Shown here: positions 8,954 to 11,234 of the stretch, one piece after another
Position numbering within the stretch: the first letter of the stretch is position 1
Layout of the letters: every line of letters begins with the position of its first letter
Source of the DNA: Rhypophila decipiens
Taxonomy: Eukaryota > Ascomycota > Sordariomycetes > Sordariales > Naviculisporaceae
Assembly: GCA_033297075.1 (NCBI GenBank)
Contig: MU858430.1
Location: 1 to 11,234 of the forward strand
DNA: 11,234 nt
Direction: 5' to 3'
Position numbers and translations under genes: made by a program
Notes under the pieces: generated by a model
The model's input: the letters and a program-made list of their open reading frames with translations, nothing else
The model's database searches: none
Told to the model about the DNA's origin: nothing

Positions 8954-9586
8954 TCAGAACACAGCCACGGTAGTTAAGGAGGATAGCGTATGCGGGTGCT
9001 CTTCGCCAAGCACTCGCCGCCGAGCCTCGGCGCAGCCCTTCATCAGTGCTAAGGCATTTGAGTGATGGCCTTGATATTCCCAAGTAAAGGCGAGGTTGTT
9101 CATGCTGGTCAGCGTGTCGGGATGCTCCTCTCCCAGCACCCTCTTTCTCGTCTCCATCACCTGCACCTCCAGCGACTCGGCCTCCTTCCACCGGCCCTGG
9201 TTCCTGTACGTCGACGCCTGGTTGGCCATGCTGGTCAGCGTCGAGGGATGCTCCTCTCCCAGCACCCTCTTTCTCGTCTCCATCACCTGCATAAACAGCG
9301 ACTCGGCCTCCTTCCATCGGCCTTGGTCCTTTTGCACCAAAGCAAACAGTGATATAGTCTCCAGAGTCGCCATATCCTCTCGTCCTAGCGCCTTCTCGCG
9401 AGCCTTTCTTGCTTTGTTTAGCATCTGCTCGGCAATATCGTACCTCCCTTGCGACCATGCGTACCATCCACCATTGTTCAAAAGCCTCGCCCAGATTTCG
9501 ACCGTATCCCCTGTAACGATCGTGACATACCACACCACTACGTAACATAGCCCAAAAGAGCAACTAGACTTGATTGGAAGATCCAA
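8954..9586 (-). pseudogene. TPR-repeat fragment (kinesin light chain-like TPR of a fungal NLR or related protein), 5' truncated
   Basis: The frame has about four 42-residue tetratricopeptide units: LFALVQKDQGRWKEAESLF, then QASTYRNQGRWKEAES, then NLAFTWEYQGHHSNALALM, each followed by a VMETRKRVLGEEHP-type helix and loop. This TPR_10/TPR_12 pattern is typical of the C-terminal sensor region of fungal NB-ARC or NACHT proteins. Family similarity begins near 9510 (DTVEIWARLLNNGGWYAW). Upstream codons to 9586 look unrelated, and no ATG starts the frame. The nucleotide-binding part is missing, and the LTR retrotransposon starts 15 bp further on, so insertion probably separated or replaced the 5' part. 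The frame stops at TTVAVF, where members often continue for some residues. It could still be the last exon of a live gene if the rest lies beyond the retrotransposon. Confidence 0.75.
9101..9352 (-). repeat. Tandem 126-bp repeat within the TPR coding sequence
   Basis: The segment starting CATGCTGGTCAGCG at 9101 recurs at 9227, exactly 126 bp (42 codons) later. Similarity is near perfect for about 100 bp and weaker at the end. DNA-level identity beyond what protein conservation requires points to recent duplication or gene conversion of the TPR unit, as described for repeat-bearing fungal NLR genes. Confidence 0.9.
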
Positions 9587-9592
9587 TCAAGT
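9568..9592. repeat. Perfect inverted repeat next to the LTR
   Basis: ACTTGATTGG (9568-9577) and CCAATCAAGT (9583-9592) form a 10-bp stem with a 5-base loop, ending eight bases before the LTR. Each arm contains a CCAAT box facing inward. On the minus strand the stem is followed at once by CTAG and T. Its role is unknown. It may be part of the insertion target. Confidence 0.85.
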
Positions 9593-10000
9593 AAATGGTA
9601 TGTATAGTACGTATGAGGGTGTATAGGGTGGTTGTTCCTCTATACGATCCTCACACTACCCCCTCCTAGTGGTTGATTTTCTTAGTCTATTCAGTAACTG
9701 GCTTAGTTGGGCTCGGACTGCAATAGACCTAAGGAAATCTAGCCATATTGGAACTCTTTTACGAAGCGTGCATGTATAGGGTTTTGTTCTTTATCCACGG
9801 TACTACAACCGTGTCACTTCAACCAATCGAGTAGCTAGGACTTAGGGGTAACTTCGCTCCTACTTGGTTATAGACTGGTCTTATATTTTAATGCCAATAC
9901 TACAACTCTCAGCGGTAAGGCTAAGTATACTATGGGTGCTGGGGGCAGACTAGAAATCCGGAAAAAAATCCGAAAATCCAACTCCCCCCATTCCTGTGAC

Positions 10001-10120
10001 GGGCTGAGCCCTGTGAGGGCCTCGGCAACCCTCGGCCGTGGCACCGAGAATGGTGGGGCAGAGCCCCACCAGCGACCCTTGATGAAGCTATTCCCACTCT
10101 GATGGGCAAAGCCCATCAGA
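10001..10120. repeat. Cluster of GC-rich hairpins in the LTR U3
   Basis: Three inverted repeats share the core GGGC-NNN-GCCC with three-base purine-rich loops: GGGCTGAGCCC at 10001-10011, a 9-bp stem around AGA at 10051-10071, and a 10-bp stem around AAA at 10098-10120. A looser CTCGG...CCGAG pair lies at about 10021-10048. They sit directly upstream of the inferred transcription start. Confidence 0.85.
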
Positions 10121-10160
10121 CCTCTTTTCTCGTCTCTTCTTTCTCCTTCAAGTTTCGCGT
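10121..10160 (+). promoter_or_regulatory. LTR core promoter and transcript 5' end (start of R)
   Basis: A CT-rich tract (CCTCTTTTCTCGTCTCTTCT and on) ends in CAAG, the usual start context in filamentous fungi, with the first A of AAG at 10150. Placing the RNA start there makes the first eleven bases AAGTTTCGCGT, which are exactly complementary to the sequence just beyond the LTR. The two lines of evidence support each other. Confidence 0.65.
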
Positions 10161-10213
10161 TTTCGTTGTGAACGCTTAGCTAGTTGCAATACACTACCTT
10201 AGCCCATTACATT

Positions 10214-10224
10214 ACGCGAAACTT
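10214..10224 (+). other. Primer-binding site for self-primed reverse transcription
   Basis: ACGCGAAACTT begins two bases after the LTR end and is the exact reverse complement of AAGTTTCGCGT at 10150-10160. In Tf1, the first eleven bases of the RNA fold onto the primer site and are cleaved to make the minus-strand primer. The length of 11, the position and the spacing (53-base loop) all match that scheme. I see no obvious tRNA 3'-end complement such as TGG at this place. Confidence 0.72.
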
Positions 10225-10471
10225 CCTTCCCTTGAAGTCGTTGGGGTTGACGATCTCGGTTAGCGAAGGCTGACGAGCGACGCACGCGATTCTAAGAGAG
10301 ACCTGGCGTAAGGAGCCAGGAAGTAGCGGCAAGAAACGTTTTTGCGAGCCAGGTTGCGCGAGGCAGCCGATGACGAAAGACCCATCGAGATTCGTGTGGA
10401 CAGAGCGAGGCAACCGCCCGAACCATCGGAACTCGTTGCGGCGTGAGGAACATACAGTACGGAATAGCCAC

Positions 10472-11234
10472 ATGAGAATGGCGTCGGAAGCGATGGCTGT
10501 AGAGCCTCAGAGTGAGGCCCAGCAACTTATGCGGATGATGAACGAGTTGACCGTACAGCTCAACACCATGAAGCAGCAGCAAGCGCAGGAACGCGCAGCA
10601 ACACAGCAGCAGATTCAGCAGTTGCAACAGAAATTCTCCTCATCCACACCGACAAGTGGAGGATTACCAGCCAGTACTCCAACCAACCCACCAGCCGATC
10701 AGTCAACCGGCGCACCAGCAGAGAGCAGAGCCACCAAGAAGAAACCAACCCTCCCTGACCCTCCTCGGTTCAACGGCAACAGAAAGCGGTTTCGCACGTG
10801 GGAACTCGAGATGAGAAACAAGCTAGATATCGATGGCCCTGCTATAGGTTTCCCCTCTGATCAGTTTGCCTATGTCTTCTCTAGGCTGGAAGAGGGCCCG
10901 CAAGCAATGTCTGCAGCATACTTCAAGAGTGGAGGTTATGATGGGACCCGCAATCCGTCACGATTCCTTGACTATTTGGGAACATGTTACGGCGACCCGA
11001 ACCTCGAGAAAGGAGCCTTAAGCAGGCTGGGAGAGATGACCCAGGGAGACAGGGAGAGTTTCGCAACCTTCCTTCCAAGGTTCGAGAGGGAGCTGGCGGA
11101 TAGTGGTGGTGCGATTTGGACCGACGCTGTGAAGATTAACTACCTTTCGAGAGCACTCAACAGGGAGATGAGCGAAAGGTTAGTGGGGCAGCTTAACCTA
11201 CCACACGACTACCCCAGTTACGTGAACTCGCTAC
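10472..11234 (+). CDS. Retrotransposon Gag capsid protein, partial (3' end outside window)
   Basis: Gag forms the virus-like particle that packages the element RNA. From ATG 10472, 254 residues are visible without a stop. Residues about 12-55 are Gln-rich with heptad spacing (probable coiled coil), followed by a Pro/Thr/Ser linker (58-85). A basic KKKP segment then leads into PDPPRFNGNRKRFRTWELEM, the usual opening of the fungal Ty3/gypsy gag domain. The helical part continues with NPSRFLDYLGTCYGDP, the FATFLPRFERELADSG segment and NYLSRALNREMSERL, as in the Retrotrans_gag family. The zinc knuckle is not reached. The frame is open upstream to 10274 with another ATG at 10370, but that stretch is Arg-rich and unlike Gag, so 10472 is preferred. 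The 247-nt leader between primer site and ATG holds no other gene. Confidence 0.88.
   Translation, partial: MRMASEAMAVEPQSEAQQLMRMMNELTVQLNTMKQQQAQERAATQQQIQQLQQKFSSSTPTSGGLPASTPTNPPADQSTGAPAESRATKKKPTLPDPPRFNGNRKRFRTWELEMRNKLDIDGPAIGFPSDQFAYVFSRLEEGPQAMSAAYFKSGGYDGTRNPSRFLDYLGTCYGDPNLEKGALSRLGEMTQGDRESFATFLPRFERELADSGGAIWTDAVKINYLSRALNREMSERLVGQLNLPHDYPSYVNSL

Larger units (their letters stand above)
9601..10211 (+). repeat. 5' LTR (611 bp), TGTA...TACA
   Basis: The left edge TGTATAGTAC and the right edge CCCATTACA give the TG...CA ends of retroviral-type LTRs, with a 4-bp inverted end TGTA/TACA. The right edge is well supported because the fold-back primer site begins two bases later. The left edge is chosen by the matching terminus and is less certain. 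From the inferred start of R at 10150, U3 is about 549 bp and R plus U5 about 62 bp. A TATATTTTA-like stretch occurs near 9882, but it is far from the inferred start. Confidence 0.7.
9601..11234 (+). mobile_element. Ty3/gypsy-like LTR retrotransposon, 5' part (Tf1/sushi-like priming)
   Basis: The element is recognised from a TG...CA-bounded LTR, a fold-back primer site, a leader and a gag frame in the right order. The pol region and 3' LTR lie off the right edge. The priming layout suggests the Tf1/sushi group of chromoviruses, but no polymerase is visible to confirm the clade. The gag frame is intact. The five bases before the LTR (TGGTA, 9596-9600) are the predicted target duplication if the LTR start is right. 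Confidence 0.85.

Noticed and set aside
9062..9545. Plus-strand Leu/His-rich frames
   Set aside because: Antisense shadows of the TPR repeats.
8721..9563. 280-aa minus-strand frame with Gly/Asp-rich repeats
   Set aside because: It overlaps the TPR frame in another phase; its repeats are the frame-shifted image of the 126-bp TPR units.
9568..9592. The palindrome beside the LTR as a Helitron 3' end on the minus strand
   Set aside because: CTAG follows the stem with no spacer, unlike the usual ten or so bases, and no Helitron coding sequence lies on its inner side in that orientation.
10370..10471. Gag start at ATG 10370
   Set aside because: The frame is open, but this stretch is Arg-rich without Gag-like features, so 10472 is more likely; not fully excluded.
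1..11234. CRISPR arrays, rRNA or tRNA genes
   Set aside because: No spaced direct-repeat array and no recognisable rRNA or tRNA sequence seen on either strand by eye.

Overview
The window looks like nuclear DNA of a filamentous fungus, most likely an ascomycete (Pezizomycotina). The evidence is short GT-AG introns (45-107 nt), CT-rich promoter boxes ending in CAAG, fungal-type WD40 and TPR C-terminal fragments of NLR-like (STAND) proteins, a fungal Helitron, and a Ty3/gypsy element of apparent Tf1/sushi type. I cannot name the genus. The region is accessory: almost everything is transposon or truncated NLR-like sequence.

Positions 1 to about 8203 appear to be the 5' part of an autonomous Helitron whose transposase gene reads on the minus strand. 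The gene looks broken into three frames, but two well-placed introns join them into one RepHel protein with no lesion in the window (about 1800 residues, running off the left edge). It carries a DUF6570-like region, Helitron_like_N with an HVH (HUH) motif, the two-tyrosine YVTNY motif, and the start of a PIF1-type helicase with Walker A. Across an 843-bp divergent promoter region lies a plus-strand, two-exon gene of 335 aa. I read it as a possible OB-fold-like companion protein of the Helitron. A 9-bp-arm hairpin at 8170-8189, followed by GA|T at 8203/8204, is the best candidate for the right terminus (the element's 5' TC end, next to a host T).

Directly after that terminus, 8204-8442 encodes on the plus strand what looks like the last part of an NLR/WD40 protein. 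Converging on it from the minus strand is a TPR-repeat fragment (8954-9586) of the kind that forms the C-terminus of fungal NLRs, with a near-perfect 126-bp tandem repeat. Its 5' part is missing where a retrotransposon begins.

From 9601 to the right edge is a plus-strand Ty3/gypsy-like retrotransposon: a 611-bp LTR with TG...CA ends, a run of GC-rich hairpins inside it, a leader and a gag gene cut by the window edge. Eleven bases at the expected transcript start (10150-10160) are exactly complementary to 11 bases just after the LTR (10214-10224). This is the layout of Tf1-type self-primed reverse transcription. The overall picture is a Helitron and a self-priming LTR element flanking, and probably disrupting, NLR-type genes.
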